Below are positions 31,745 to 40,661 of a stretch of 64,000 nucleotides of DNA, piece by piece. The stretch is from NCBI RefSeq assembly GCF_024734075.1, contig NZ_CP102850.1, forward strand, positions 1,860,001 through 1,924,000, read 5' to 3'. How positions within the stretch are numbered: position 1 is the first letter of the stretch; each line of letters begins with the position of its first letter. The notes beneath the pieces were generated by a model. The model saw only the letters and a program-made list of their open reading frames with translations, had not been told where the DNA came from and ran no database searches. The position numbers and the translations under genes were made by a program. The stretch comes from Gordonia mangrovi. Its GTDB lineage: Bacteria; Actinomycetota; Actinomycetes; Mycobacteriales; Mycobacteriaceae.

Positions 31745-34135
31745 TCAGGCCCAGGTCCAGTCCTGAATGTCGGGGAGGTCCTCGAAGTGTTCGCGGACGT
31801 AGTCGTGGTGGAGCGCGAGCCGGCTGCGGCAATGGTCGGCGAGTTCGTCGCTGCGTTCGGGTACGCGACGCGCACGACGCAAGGCCTCGAGGACCAGGTG
31901 ATAGCGGCTCATCTTGTTGAGCACCACCATGTCGAAGGGTGTGGTGGTGGTGCCCTGTTCGGTGAAGCCCCGCACATGGAATCGGTCGGCGTCCGGCCGC
32001 CCGTGCAACAGCTGGTGCACGGCCCGCGGATACCCGTGGAAGGCGACCACCACGTGCCCGTCCTCGGTGAACAGGTCGACGAAGTCGTCGTCGGCCATGC
32101 CGTGTGGGTGATCGGCGTGCGGCAGCAACGCCATCAGATCCATCACGTTGACGACACGGACGCGCAGGTAGGGCACCCATTCCCGCAACAGCTGGGCCGC
32201 AGCCAGGATCTCTTGGGTGGGCACATCACCGGCACCGACGAGCACGATGTCGGGATCGTCGCCGCTGTCGCCCTCGGTGCCGGCCCATTCCCAGATCGAC
32301 GCCCCGGCCGCGGCCTGCTCATTGGCCTCCGCCAATGAGAGGTACTGCAGGTGCGGCTGTTTGTCGACGACGATCAGGTTCACGTGGTCGCGGCTTCCGA
32401 AGCAGTGCTCGGCGATGGACAGCAGCGAATTGGAGTCGGGCGGCAGCCAGATCCGCGCCACGTCGGACGCCAGCGGCATCACCGCATCGATCAGTCCCGG
32501 ACCCTGATGGGAGAAGCCGTTGTGGTCGTTGCGCCAGCACGTCGAGGTCAGCAGGATGTTCAACGACGCCACCGGCTCGCGCCAGCTCAGCTGCACTGCG
32601 TGCTGCAACCACTTGGTGTGCTGGACGAGCATCGAGGCGCTGATCATCGCGAACGCCTCGTAGGAGGCGAACAGGCCGTGCCGTCCGGTGAGCAGGTAGC
32701 CCTCCAACCAGCCCTGACACAGGTGTTCGCTGAGCACCTCCATCACCCGGCCCGACGACGCGAGCTCGTCGTCGAATTCGTTGGTGGGCAGTTGCCAGCA
32801 CCGATCGGTCACGTCGAACACGGCGTCCAACTTGTTGCTGGCGGTCTCGTCCGGACAGAACAGCCGGAACGTGCCGCCGCCGTCGTCGGTCGTGTTCGCG
32901 GTGTAGATGTCGCGCATGTACTCGCCGAGCACCGTGGTGGTCGGATGGGTGGTGGCACCGGGTTTGTCGACGTCGACGGCGTAACGCGCGATGGGCGGCA
33001 GCTTCAGCGGGGCGAGCAGACGGCCGCCGTTCGCGTACGGGGTGGCGCCGAGCCGCAGGTCCCCGTCGGGCGCGAGTGCGGCGATTTCCGTGACCACCGC
33101 GCCGGCGTCGTCGAACAGTTCGTCGGGCCGGTAGGAGCGCAGCCAGTTCTCCAGTTGGCGCAGATGCTCGGGGTTGTCGCGCACCCCCGACAGCGGCACC
33201 TGGTGGGCGCGATGGGTGCCCTCGATGCGTTGGCCGTCCACCTCGTGCGGCCCGGTCCAGCCCTTCGGGGTGCGCAACACGATGGCCGGCCACCGGGTGG
33301 CCTTGCTGGGTTCGCCCGCCCGGGCTGCCGCCCGGATCTCCCGGATCGTACTGTGGCTGTGATCGATTGCGGCTTTCAGATCGCTGAACACCTCGCGCGG
33401 GTCGTCGCCCTCCACGAACACCGGAGACCACCCCTGACCGCCGAGGAAATCGGCGATATCGGCGTCGGGACTGCGGCCGAACACGGTGGGGCCGGCGATC
33501 TTCGCATCGTTGAGATGCAGGATGGGCAGCACCGCGCCGTCGCGTTCGGCGTTCAGGAAGGCAGGCAGCTTCCACGACCCGGCCAGCGGCCCGGTCTCGG
33601 CCTCGCCGTCGCCGATGACGCAGGCCACGACGAGATCGGGATGGTCGAAGGCGGCGCCGGCGGCGTGGGCCAGGGCGTAGCCGAGCTCCCCGCCCTCGTG
33701 GATGCTGCCGGGTGTCGGCACGCTCACGTGGCTGGGAATTCCTCCCGGAGTGGAGAACTGACGGCAGAGCCGACGCACTCCGCGCTCATCTCGGCCGACC
33801 TGGGGATAGAACTCGGTGTAGGTGCCCTCGAGGTAGGTGTTGGCGACCAGCGCCGGTCCGCCGTGTCCGGGCCCGGTGATGTAGAGCCAGTGCGAGTCGG
33901 TCTCGCGGATCACCCGATTGAGGACCGTGTAGATCGCCGAGAGGCCCGGGCCGGTTCCCCAGTGCCCGAGCAGCCGCGGTTTGATGTGGTCGACGGTGAG
34001 CGGCTGGCGCAGTAACACGTTGTCCTGCAGGTAGATCTGCGCCGCGGTGAGGTAGTTGGCCGCATCCCACCAGCGCAGATCGGCGGACAGGTCGGCATCG
34101 TCGTAGGTCTGGTCGGCGGTTCGGGCTGTGGTCAT
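31745..34135 (-). CDS. xfp: Phosphoketolase (xylulose-5-phosphate/fructose-6-phosphate)
   Basis: 796 residues, standard length. Thiamine-diphosphate enzyme: GHWGTGPGLSAIY near 47-59, ITGPGHGGPALVANTYLEG near 76-94, HVSVPTPGSIHEGGELGYAL near 137-156, the cofactor motif GDGEAETGPLAGSWK near 172-186, and SHQGPGLIDAVM near 540. It splits xylulose 5-phosphate or fructose 6-phosphate with phosphate to acetyl phosphate, bypassing glycolysis. ATG at 34135 with a GGGG site just upstream, and the fold begins there. It follows a response regulator by 95 nt on the same strand, which may indicate control by it. No acetate kinase gene is in the window. Confidence 0.95.
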   Translation of the reverse strand: MTTARTADQTYDDADLSADLRWWDAANYLTAAQIYLQDNVLLRQPLTVDHIKPRLLGHWGTGPGLSAIYTVLNRVIRETDSHWLYITGPGHGGPALVANTYLEGTYTEFYPQVGRDERGVRRLCRQFSTPGGIPSHVSVPTPGSIHEGGELGYALAHAAGAAFDHPDLVVACVIGDGEAETGPLAGSWKLPAFLNAERDGAVLPILHLNDAKIAGPTVFGRSPDADIADFLGGQGWSPVFVEGDDPREVFSDLKAAIDHSHSTIREIRAAARAGEPSKATRWPAIVLRTPKGWTGPHEVDGQRIEGTHRAHQVPLSGVRDNPEHLRQLENWLRSYRPDELFDDAGAVVTEIAALAPDGDLRLGATPYANGGRLLAPLKLPPIARYAVDVDKPGATTHPTTTVLGEYMRDIYTANTTDDGGGTFRLFCPDETASNKLDAVFDVTDRCWQLPTNEFDDELASSGRVMEVLSEHLCQGWLEGYLLTGRHGLFASYEAFAMISASMLVQHTKWLQHAVQLSWREPVASLNILLTSTCWRNDHNGFSHQGPGLIDAVMPLASDVARIWLPPDSNSLLSIAEHCFGSRDHVNLIVVDKQPHLQYLSLAEANEQAAAGASIWEWAGTEGDSGDDPDIVLVGAGDVPTQEILAAAQLLREWVPYLRVRVVNVMDLMALLPHADHPHGMADDDFVDLFTEDGHVVVAFHGYPRAVHQLLHGRPDADRFHVRGFTEQGTTTTPFDMVVLNKMSRYHLVLEALRRARRVPERSDELADHCRSRLALHHDYVREHFEDLPDIQDWTWA

Positions 34136-34230
34136 CAGGACCCCTTCGTCGCGCTGTCGGACGTGGCCTCGTTCCCTTGACGGCTCCATGGTGCCAGACG
34201 CCTCCGAGCGCGAAGACCGATCGCGGTCTC

Positions 34231-34899
34231 CTACCCGGGCAACCGGTACTCCTGCCGCGGCCGCCCGGTGCTGCCGTACTGCAACGACATGGTGAGTCGC
34301 CCGGTGTTCACCAGGTGCGCGAGATGTCGGCGCGCCGTGGCCGGTGACACCCCGACCGCCGACGACACCTGGTCGGCGAACAACGGTCCGTGCGATTCGG
34401 CGAACATCTCCAGGATGCGGTGTTCGGTGGGAGACGCGGCATCGGCGCGGTCCGAGGCGCGGGTGCCGAATCGCATCGCCGACAACGCGGTGTCGACCCT
34501 ATGCTGGTCGACGACGTCGGCGGCGAGGACACGGCGGTACTGGGCGTAGCCCGCGAGACGACGAGCCAGTTCGGTGTCGTCGAACGGTTTGATCAGGTAG
34601 GCCAACGCGCCCGCCCGCATCGCGGCGCGCACCGCACGTGCATCGGTCTCCGCACCGACGATGAAGCTGTCGCACGGCAGTTCGGCGACCAGGTCGATGC
34701 CCGACCCATCCGGGAGGTAGACGTCGAGCAGGACGAGATCGATGGCGCTGCCGTAGTTGGCCAGGGCTGCGTGAGTCGCCGCGACACTGCCGGCCCGGTC
34801 GATCACCCGGAACCCGCGGACCGCCTCGACGATGCTCGCGTGCAAGGTCGCCACCCGGAAGTCGTCGTCGACGATGAGTACACCCAGCTCGTTGGTCAT
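34231..34899 (-). CDS. CitB/DctR-type response regulator
   Basis: 222 residues. The receiver domain has the acidic pair at 11-13 (IVDDDF), the phosphorylated Asp59 in VLLDVYLPDGSG and a Lys near 104 in YLIKPFDD. The C-terminal helix-turn-helix is ADQVSSAVGVSPATARRHLAHLVNTG near 170-195. This family normally pairs with CitA/DcuS kinases that sense C4-dicarboxylates or citrate. The partner kinase gene overlaps it by 4 nt upstream but is truncated, so the regulator may now be unpartnered. Possible target: the phosphoketolase gene downstream. Confidence 0.9.
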   Translation of the reverse strand: MTNELGVLIVDDDFRVATLHASIVEAVRGFRVIDRAGSVAATHAALANYGSAIDLVLLDVYLPDGSGIDLVAELPCDSFIVGAETDARAVRAAMRAGALAYLIKPFDDTELARRLAGYAQYRRVLAADVVDQHRVDTALSAMRFGTRASDRADAASPTEHRILEMFAESHGPLFADQVSSAVGVSPATARRHLAHLVNTGRLTMSLQYGSTGRPRQEYRLPG

Positions 34900-35440
34900 C
34901 GGATTGCATCGCTCCCATCGTTGGTCACCTCGGCGGCGTCGAACACCTCGCGCAGTCGGGCCACCGGTAGCGCACCGCCGCCGTCGTCACCGGGATCGGC
35001 GACCCAGATGTCGCCGCCGCCACGTCGGGCCATCTGCCGTGACAGCGCCAGACCCATACCGCGCCCGCCGGGCACGGTCGCCGCCGATTTGGTGGTCATG
35101 CCCTCGATCAAGATCTCCTCCGGGTCGTCGCACGGGATACCCGGCCCGAAATCGGCGACGCTGATGAGCAGGTCGTTGCCGTCGGTGATCACCTCCACCT
35201 CGACGACTCCGTGCTTCGTGTCGTCGAGCGCACACGCGTCGATCGCGTTGTCAACGAGGTTACCCAACACGGTGGTCACCACAACCGGGTCGCGCAGAGT
35301 GCCCGAATCCACTTCGCGGGTCAGCTGGTCCCGCACCGATTCGCCGAGGGTCCCACGATCGGTGGTGACCTCTTCGTTGCCGGCCATAGCGTTCGACGGG
35401 TCGGTGAAGACGCGCTGCGGAAGGGCACGGCTCCTCGCTG
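34896..35440 (-). pseudogene. CitA/DcuS-type histidine kinase, truncated to its ATPase domain
   Basis: What remains is about 150 residues with the N box (TVLGNLVDNAIDAC), G1 box (VADFGPGIP) and G2 box (GRGMGLALSR) of a GHKL ATPase. There is no periplasmic PAS sensor, no membrane helix and no phospho-accepting His box. The frame stays open upstream to 35531 through unrelated sequence that includes a dispersed-repeat copy at 35466-35513. Full-length family members have about 520-550 residues, so about two thirds is missing. The 4-nt overlap with the response regulator survives. The left limit of homology is approximate. A stand-alone ATPase protein cannot be excluded. Confidence 0.7.
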
Positions 35441-35465
35441 CCCAGTCCCAACTACGTCCAACCGC

Positions 35466-35513
35466 CGGTCGAGTAGCGCCCGAGCCCCTGGGCGAGGGGA
35501 CGTATCGAGACCC
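35466..35513. repeat. Dispersed palindromic repeat at the broken kinase gene
   Basis: GGTCGAGTAGCGCCCGAGCC at 35468-35487 followed by CCTGGGCGAGGGGACGTATCGAGACC is one unit of the dispersed repeat, located between dinB and the kinase remnant. Its ends (GGTC..CGAG and CTCG..GACC types) are complementary, so it can fold. Confidence 0.7.
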
Positions 35514-35531
35514 CCGCCGCATCCCACACAC

Positions 35532-36740
35532 TCAGTCCGGCAGCATCGGCGCATCGTCGCCGTGGTGGCGGCCAACCAGGACCGCCCGGGTCACCGCATC
35601 CCGACCGAACCGGTTGCGCAGCGCATCCATCGCGACGTCCAGGTCGGCGGCGTGGTCGGACTCGAATGGCAGGCTCAGCTGCACGCTGTCGTGGTCGTCG
35701 AGATTGGTCAGCGACAACCCGATCAGCGTGCACCCGCGCTCCCGGATCAGCGGCATCGCCTCGTCGAGCAGGCCACGGGCGACGGCCATGATGATGTCGG
35801 TGCGGTCGGTGGATTCCAGGAACGAGCGTGACCGGGTGGCCCGGGCGAAGTCGTCGAACCGCAGCCGCAGCACCACGGTGCGGCACACCCGTTCCGCGCC
35901 GCGTAGCCGTTTGCCCAGTCGTTCGACGATGGCGACCAGCGTGGCCTCGATATCCGCCTCGGTCTTCGGCCGACGCCCCAACGCACGCTGAGAACCGATC
36001 GACCGGCGCCGACGACCCGTCTCCACCCGCCGCGGATCACGCGCCATCGACAACGCGTACAGATGCCGCCCCGCACCACCACCCAGCAGACTGCACAGGC
36101 CACGCTCGCCGAAGGAGGCGAGATCCCCCACCGTGCGGATGCCGGCATCGGCGAGTTTGCCCTCGGTGACCGCGCCGACACCCCACAGTCGACGCACCGG
36201 CAGCGGATGGAGGAACTGGAGTTCGGTGCCCGGAGACACCTCCAGCAGACCGTCGGGTTTGGCGACGGCGCTGGCCACCTTGGCCAGGAACTTGGTACAG
36301 GCCAGGCCGACGGTGATCGGCAGGCCCACCTCCGTGGCGACGCGGCGCCGCAGCTGAGCCGCGATCTGCACCGGTGTGCCGCTGATTCTGCGCAGGCCGC
36401 CGACGTCCATGAACGCCTCGTCGACAGAGATGCCCTCGACGATGGGCGTCACGTCGTCGAAGATCTCGAACACCGCACGGCTGGCCTCCATGTATGCGTC
36501 GAACCGGGGCCGCACCTCGATCGCGTCGGGACACAGCGCCCGCGCCTCCCGACCCGACATCGGTGTCCGCACCCCGAACGCCTTGGCCTCGTAGCTGGCC
36601 GCGAGCACCACCCCACCACCCACGATGACCGGCCGTCCGCGCAGTCGCGGGTCGTCGCGCTGCTCGACCGAGGCATAGAAGGAGTCCAAATCGGCATGCA
36701 GAATCGTGGCCTCCGACCGCTCCCTACGCTCGATGCGCAT
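35532..36740 (-). CDS. dinB: DNA polymerase IV
   Basis: 402 residues. Y-family polymerase: ILHADLDSFYASVEQRDDP near 13-31 with the first catalytic Asp, YEAKAFGVRTPMSGREA near 51-67 and the SVDEAFMDV motif near 105-113, then the helix-hairpin-helix thumb (LWGVGAVTEGKLADAGIRTVGDL split near 185-208) and little-finger domain. It performs error-prone translesion synthesis. ATG at 36740 is required by the fold. A LexA-type palindrome abuts the start codon, so SOS control and a leaderless message are likely. The C-terminus lacks an obvious clamp-binding pentapeptide. Confidence 0.93.
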   Translation of the reverse strand: MRIERRERSEATILHADLDSFYASVEQRDDPRLRGRPVIVGGGVVLAASYEAKAFGVRTPMSGREARALCPDAIEVRPRFDAYMEASRAVFEIFDDVTPIVEGISVDEAFMDVGGLRRISGTPVQIAAQLRRRVATEVGLPITVGLACTKFLAKVASAVAKPDGLLEVSPGTELQFLHPLPVRRLWGVGAVTEGKLADAGIRTVGDLASFGERGLCSLLGGGAGRHLYALSMARDPRRVETGRRRRSIGSQRALGRRPKTEADIEATLVAIVERLGKRLRGAERVCRTVVLRLRFDDFARATRSRSFLESTDRTDIIMAVARGLLDEAMPLIRERGCTLIGLSLTNLDDHDSVQLSLPFESDHAADLDVAMDALRNRFGRDAVTRAVLVGRHHGDDAPMLPD

Positions 36741-36741
36741 A

Positions 36742-36753
36742 GAACATATGTTC
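36742..36753. promoter_or_regulatory. LexA (SOS) box between dinB and a methyltransferase gene
   Basis: GAACATATGTTC is a perfect 12-bp palindrome that matches the actinobacterial SOS box core GAAC-N4-GTTC, with a 3' G as in the extended TCGAAC-N4-GTTCGA form. It begins 1 nt upstream of the dinB start codon and lies 31 nt upstream of the divergent methyltransferase gene. Confidence 0.75.
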
Positions 36754-36783
36754 GCATGGACGTCCGACAAGTACGGTCGGAGT

Positions 36784-37392
36784 ATGAGCGAGCACGCACA
36801 CGGCGACATGGACGGCGCAGCGGAGTGGGACCAGCGGTACAGCAACGCGGATCGTCTCTGGACGGCCGACGTCAACCCGGCGCTGGTCGCCGAGATCTCC
36901 GAGGTCACGCCGAGTACCGCACTCGATGTCGGGTCGGGTGAGGGCGCCGATGCCCGCTGGCTCGCCGACCGGGGCTGGCGGGTGATCGCCGTCGACATCT
37001 CCCAGGTGGCCATCGATCGGGCCCGCGAGACCGATCCTCGGGAGGCCACCACGTGGCTGCGGGCCGACCTCACCGTCGACGAGATCCCCGGCCGCGACTT
37101 CGGCCTGGTGTCGCTGCAGTACTTTCCGGTCGCCCGCGCCGACGAGGCCACCGTGCGCCGCATCATCGACGCGGTGGGCCCCGGCGGACGACTGTTGGTG
37201 GTGGCGCACGAGGCCGAGGGCATCCGGGCGCACGGCCGCAACCCGGACGACTACTTCCAGCCCGCCGACTTCGCCGCGCTGCTGGGTGAGGGGTGGACGG
37301 TTGTGACCGACGAGACCCGCGAACGGGGCGTCGCTGCCGGCGGTGGTGCACACACCCACGACGTGGTGTTGCACGCCCGACGCGACGCGTAG
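36784..37392 (+). CDS. Class I SAM-dependent methyltransferase
   Basis: 202 residues. Motif I ALDVGSGEGADARWLADRG near 41-59 and VIAVDIS near 62-68 mark the SAM-binding Rossmann fold; LVSLQYFPV near 105-113 is motif II. The layout EWDQRYSN-DRLW-NPALV resembles the thiopurine/tellurite-resistance-like group (TehB-type) of small-molecule methyltransferases. Substrate unknown. ATG at 36784. It is divergent from dinB across an SOS box, so damage induction is possible. Confidence 0.85.
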   Translation: MSEHAHGDMDGAAEWDQRYSNADRLWTADVNPALVAEISEVTPSTALDVGSGEGADARWLADRGWRVIAVDISQVAIDRARETDPREATTWLRADLTVDEIPGRDFGLVSLQYFPVARADEATVRRIIDAVGPGGRLLVVAHEAEGIRAHGRNPDDYFQPADFAALLGEGWTVVTDETRERGVAAGGGAHTHDVVLHARRDA

Positions 37393-37476
37393 CCGACCCG
37401 ACCGGCGGGTTATCGCTCCCCGATTGTGGTCTCGCTTCCTCGAGCGAAGGCGCGAGAACGAAACCGAGCAGCGACG

Positions 37477-38748
37477 TCAGACCCCGTAGCGCTTGTCCAG
37501 CAGCCGGATTCGCCCACCCACCACAGCGCGGTCCGGATGTCCGGCCGGCAAACGATGTTCAAGGCGGCGCCAGGCGACGAGGTCGTCACGTCCATGGGTC
37601 GACGACGTCCACTTGCGCAGCGCCGCAACGTCGCCTTGCGCGATCAACCGCGACCGCAGGTCCTCGCGGAGTTCCTCGAACAGTTCCACGACACCCGGCG
37701 CCGACGATTCGGCGAGCAGTCCACCGCGACCGAGCAGATCGATCGCTGCGCCCAGGTCACCACCGGCGCCGATCCGGTCACGGACCGCCGAGACATCCGA
37801 GCTCAGTTCAACGGTCAGTCGATAGGGCCGCGATGCGACCACATCGGTCCCCAGATCCCTGCGCAGCCGGGAGATCTCGGCTCGCACGGTGACCGGGTCG
37901 ACCCCGTCCTCGGCGAGCAGCAGGGCGAGTTGCTCGGTGTTGAGGCCCTCCGGAAACGCCTCCAGGAGCAGCAGGATCTCGGCGTGACGACGCGACAGAC
38001 TGCGCTCGCTTGCGCCCGCTCGCCACAGGTAGCCACCTGAGCCCAGCACCGACAGCCGAGCCCCGACCGGCGCCGGCGAGAAGGTGGCCGGATCTGCGAG
38101 ATCCACTGCACGCGATTGCAGTTCGCGTTCCACCGCAGCCACCACCGAACGCACCGCGGCCAGCGCGAACGGCGCGGCCACCTCGCGTCCGCCGGTGACG
38201 TCGATGACGCCGATGACGTGGCCGGTCATCGGATCGTGCACGGGTGCGGCGGCACAGCTCCACTGCTGGACGGGTCCGGCGAAGTGCTCGGGGCCCACCA
38301 CCTGCACGCCGCGGTCCACCGCGAGCGCCAAGCCGGGAGCGTTGGTGCCCACCACCTCCTCACTCCACAACGAGCCCTCGACGAAGTTGATGTCGGCGGC
38401 CTTGTCGCGCGCGTCGGTGGCACCCTCGACCCACAACAGCCGGCCGGCCTGATCGGTGAGCGCCACCACCACACCGGTGTCGGCGATGTCGTCGAGCATC
38501 AGCGACTGCACCAGCGGGCGCACCGCGGTGATCGGGTGGGCGGCGCGATACTCGGCGAATTCCGCCGCGGTCATCGACACGGCGTCGTTGTCGGGCACGG
38601 CCTCGCCGGGGTTCACGCCGCGGCTCACCGAACGCGCCCAGGAGTCCCGCACCAGCGAACGCACCGAGTCGTCGGCGGGTGTGATACCGGACAGGAAGTC
38701 CTCATACGCCCTGCGGACACGAGAGGACGCCGAGACAGAATCGCTCAT
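37477..38748 (-). CDS. GAF-domain transcriptional regulator, AcoR-like without AAA+ domain
   Basis: 423 residues. The N-terminal RDSWARSVSRGVNPGEAVPD segment and a GAF domain (about 75-200: FVEGSLWSEEVVGTNAPGLALA, APVHDPMTGHVIGVIDVTGG) are like those of AcoR-type activators. The sigma-54 AAA+ module is absent. In its place is a winged helix-turn-helix near 255-320 (LSRRHAEILLLLEAFPEGLN, TVRAEISRLRRDLG). Such actinobacterial proteins often control acetoin, ethanol or aldehyde dehydrogenase genes. None is adjacent. ATG at 38748 with GGAGG 6 nt upstream. Confidence 0.82.
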   Translation of the reverse strand: MSDSVSASSRVRRAYEDFLSGITPADDSVRSLVRDSWARSVSRGVNPGEAVPDNDAVSMTAAEFAEYRAAHPITAVRPLVQSLMLDDIADTGVVVALTDQAGRLLWVEGATDARDKAADINFVEGSLWSEEVVGTNAPGLALAVDRGVQVVGPEHFAGPVQQWSCAAAPVHDPMTGHVIGVIDVTGGREVAAPFALAAVRSVVAAVERELQSRAVDLADPATFSPAPVGARLSVLGSGGYLWRAGASERSLSRRHAEILLLLEAFPEGLNTEQLALLLAEDGVDPVTVRAEISRLRRDLGTDVVASRPYRLTVELSSDVSAVRDRIGAGGDLGAAIDLLGRGGLLAESSAPGVVELFEELREDLRSRLIAQGDVAALRKWTSSTHGRDDLVAWRRLEHRLPAGHPDRAVVGGRIRLLDKRYGV

Positions 38749-38848
38749 CAGCCCTCCGTAATCGGTCTCATCTGCTCCGATCGTGCCGCCCGGAGTGGTG
38801 GGGGCACCACGACCCCCGTCCAGTAAGCCTAGCGTGATCCAGATCTCT

Positions 38849-39694
38849 CTAAGAGAATCGCGCGGCAAACCGGCCCGGGGTCATCCCGGTGACCGTACGG
38901 AAGTCGCGCACCAGGTGGGCTTCGTCGGCGTAGCCCAGTTCGGCCGCGATCACTGCGAGGGTGGTATCGGCGCCGCGCAGCCGCTCGGCCGCCTCCTGCA
39001 GCCGCCGCCGCTGGATCAGCCACTTCGGGGTCAGCCCGAGTCGCCGCCGGGTGAGTCGCTGCAGGCTGCGTTCGGTGACGTGAAAGCGGTCGCAGATCTG
39101 GGTCACCGACGTCACCGACGAGTCGCCCTCGACATACTCGACGATCGCGTTGATCAGCAGCCCGTCGTCGTCGGCCGGCGCGAACCCACGAATCCATGCT
39201 TCCACCAGGTCAGTGGCCTCGTGCTGTCGGCTCGGTTCGTGCGGGTCGGGCGTCATCACCGCCCGCACGTCGGTGGTGAGGGTGGTCCCGGCCGCGCCGG
39301 CGGGTGCGGACAGATCGCCGAACCGGTCGGTCCAGTCGGACACCGCGCCGCCGGTGATCAAGGCGCCCGCGGCCGGGGTCAGCATCGTCCCGATGGCCCA
39401 TCCGTCGCCGGTGAGCACCGTCTCCGACAATCCGGTCACGACGCCGTAGAACCGGGAGTACTCGGCGGTCACCACCACCAGGCAGACCGGATACTGCAGC
39501 ACCCGCTGGGGTGCCTCGGCGCCCGGTGGGACCGACCAGATCGGCACCCAGAATCGCCTGATGAGGTCGGTGAGATCGGGCGACGGCGCCCACCGGCCGA
39601 TCGCGAACGACGTGTCCTGCGGGTCGACGAGGTGGGCGCGTTCCACGTCGTCGATCCGGGTCCCCGCGGGCTGCCCCGAACTGTCGGATTTCAT
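38849..39694 (-). CDS. AraC-family transcriptional regulator
   Basis: 281 residues. The C-terminal double helix-turn-helix (residues about 180-281) includes QICDRFHVTERSLQRLTRR and AELGYADEAHLVRDFRTVTG with the MTPGRFAARF ending. The N-terminal 150 residues are a sensor domain of unknown ligand. ATG at 39694. Divergent from the TIGR03086-type gene with 37 nt between starts, an arrangement that suggests it controls that gene and itself from overlapping promoters. Confidence 0.9.
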   Translation of the reverse strand: MKSDSSGQPAGTRIDDVERAHLVDPQDTSFAIGRWAPSPDLTDLIRRFWVPIWSVPPGAEAPQRVLQYPVCLVVVTAEYSRFYGVVTGLSETVLTGDGWAIGTMLTPAAGALITGGAVSDWTDRFGDLSAPAGAAGTTLTTDVRAVMTPDPHEPSRQHEATDLVEAWIRGFAPADDDGLLINAIVEYVEGDSSVTSVTQICDRFHVTERSLQRLTRRRLGLTPKWLIQRRRLQEAAERLRGADTTLAVIAAELGYADEAHLVRDFRTVTGMTPGRFAARFS

Positions 39695-39731
39695 CAATCC
39701 CCGCTCCGGTCGGTCTGGCTACCGTTCCATC

Positions 39732-40310
39732 ATGACCACCACCACTGACAATGCACACGGCTCCGGCACCGATCTGGGTGCCCGCTACCGCTCACTGGCC
39801 GACGGTTTCGCCACCGTTCTCGACGCCATCCCCACTGACGGCTGGTCGGCGGACTCACCGTGCGACGGGTGGACGGCACGCGACGTGGTCGCCCACGTCA
39901 TCGACACCCAACGCAGTTTCTTCGACGGCCACGGCATCGAGCTCGGCCAACGGCCGGACCTCGACGACCCGGCCGCCGCGTGGCATATACACAGCACCGC
40001 CGTCGCCACCCGACTCGACGATCCCGCCGTCGGCGACCTGGCCTTCGACGGCCACTTCGGGCCCACCACCATCGGTGAGACATTGCTGCGCTTCTACGGA
40101 TTCGACATGGTGGCCCACCGCTGGGACGTGGCGAACGCCGTCGGCCACGATCTGCGGTTCACCGACGACGAACTGACCTTGATGGAAACCGCAGCAGCCG
40201 GATTCGGACCGGCGCTTTACGGCGACGGCGTGTGCAAGCCCGGAGTCGAGGTGGCGCCGGACGCCGACCGGCAGACGCGGCTGCTGGCGACGCTGGGACG
40301 TTCCGCCTGA
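39732..40310 (+). CDS. TIGR03086-type mycothiol-transferase (DinB-like) family protein
   Basis: 192 residues. Maleylpyruvate-isomerase/DinB-like four-helix bundle: SPCDGWTARDVVAHVIDTQRSFF near 45-67 with the first metal-ligand His in VVAHV, and the second ligand region GFDMVAHRWDVANAVGHD near 128-145. Family members use a divalent metal and mycothiol for S-transfer or isomerisation. Substrate unknown. Start ATG at 39732. Divergent from the AraC regulator. Confidence 0.85.
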   Translation: MTTTTDNAHGSGTDLGARYRSLADGFATVLDAIPTDGWSADSPCDGWTARDVVAHVIDTQRSFFDGHGIELGQRPDLDDPAAAWHIHSTAVATRLDDPAVGDLAFDGHFGPTTIGETLLRFYGFDMVAHRWDVANAVGHDLRFTDDELTLMETAAAGFGPALYGDGVCKPGVEVAPDADRQTRLLATLGRSA

Positions 40311-40318
40311 GGTGACCC

Positions 40319-40564
40319 CTACGGAATCCACCCGTTGCGCCGCGGATGACGTGCGCGCAGAAAGCTGTACAGGTACGTACTGAGCAGCAGCACGGCCCCG
40401 GTGATCACCGCCGGCCACAGGAACTGGTTGTTCATGCTGTCGCGGACCGCGGCCACCGCCCAACCGATCGCCAGCAGCACCAGCGCGATCGTCGCCAACA
40501 TGCGCACGACGAGCACAAGGGTGGCCAGCACCGCCCACACCGCTTCACGCCCCCGGTCGGCCAT
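40319..40564 (-). CDS. Small membrane protein, 81 aa
   Basis: 81 residues with two predicted transmembrane helices (about 12-36, VLATLVLVVRMLATIALVLL, and 50-68, LWPAVITGAVLLLSTYLYS) and a basic C-terminus (RARHPRRNGWIP). Its stop lies 8 nt from the end of the convergent TIGR03086 gene. ATG at 40564 is preferred; an open frame continues upstream but contains no helices. I do not recognise the family. Confidence 0.65.
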   Translation of the reverse strand: MADRGREAVWAVLATLVLVVRMLATIALVLLAIGWAVAAVRDSMNNQFLWPAVITGAVLLLSTYLYSFLRARHPRRNGWIP

Positions 40565-40661
40565 GGCGCCAGCGTAACGGGCCCGCGAACAGATCTCCCT
40601 ACGGCCGCCCCGACCGCCCGACTTCTCGACGCCGGGCCGACCGGTGGCGGACAATGGACAC

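Noticed and set aside
32351..34015. Open frame of 554 codons on the plus strand
   Set aside because: Antisense to phosphoketolase, whose motifs are unambiguous.
36741..37241. 167-codon upstream extension of dinB
   Set aside because: It would run through the LexA box and antisense to the methyltransferase gene; polymerase IV homology begins at 36740.
37393..37476. Possible dispersed-repeat copy between the methyltransferase and the GAF regulator
   Set aside because: It shares only short CTCGAG-like words and lacks the unit ends seen in the other copies.
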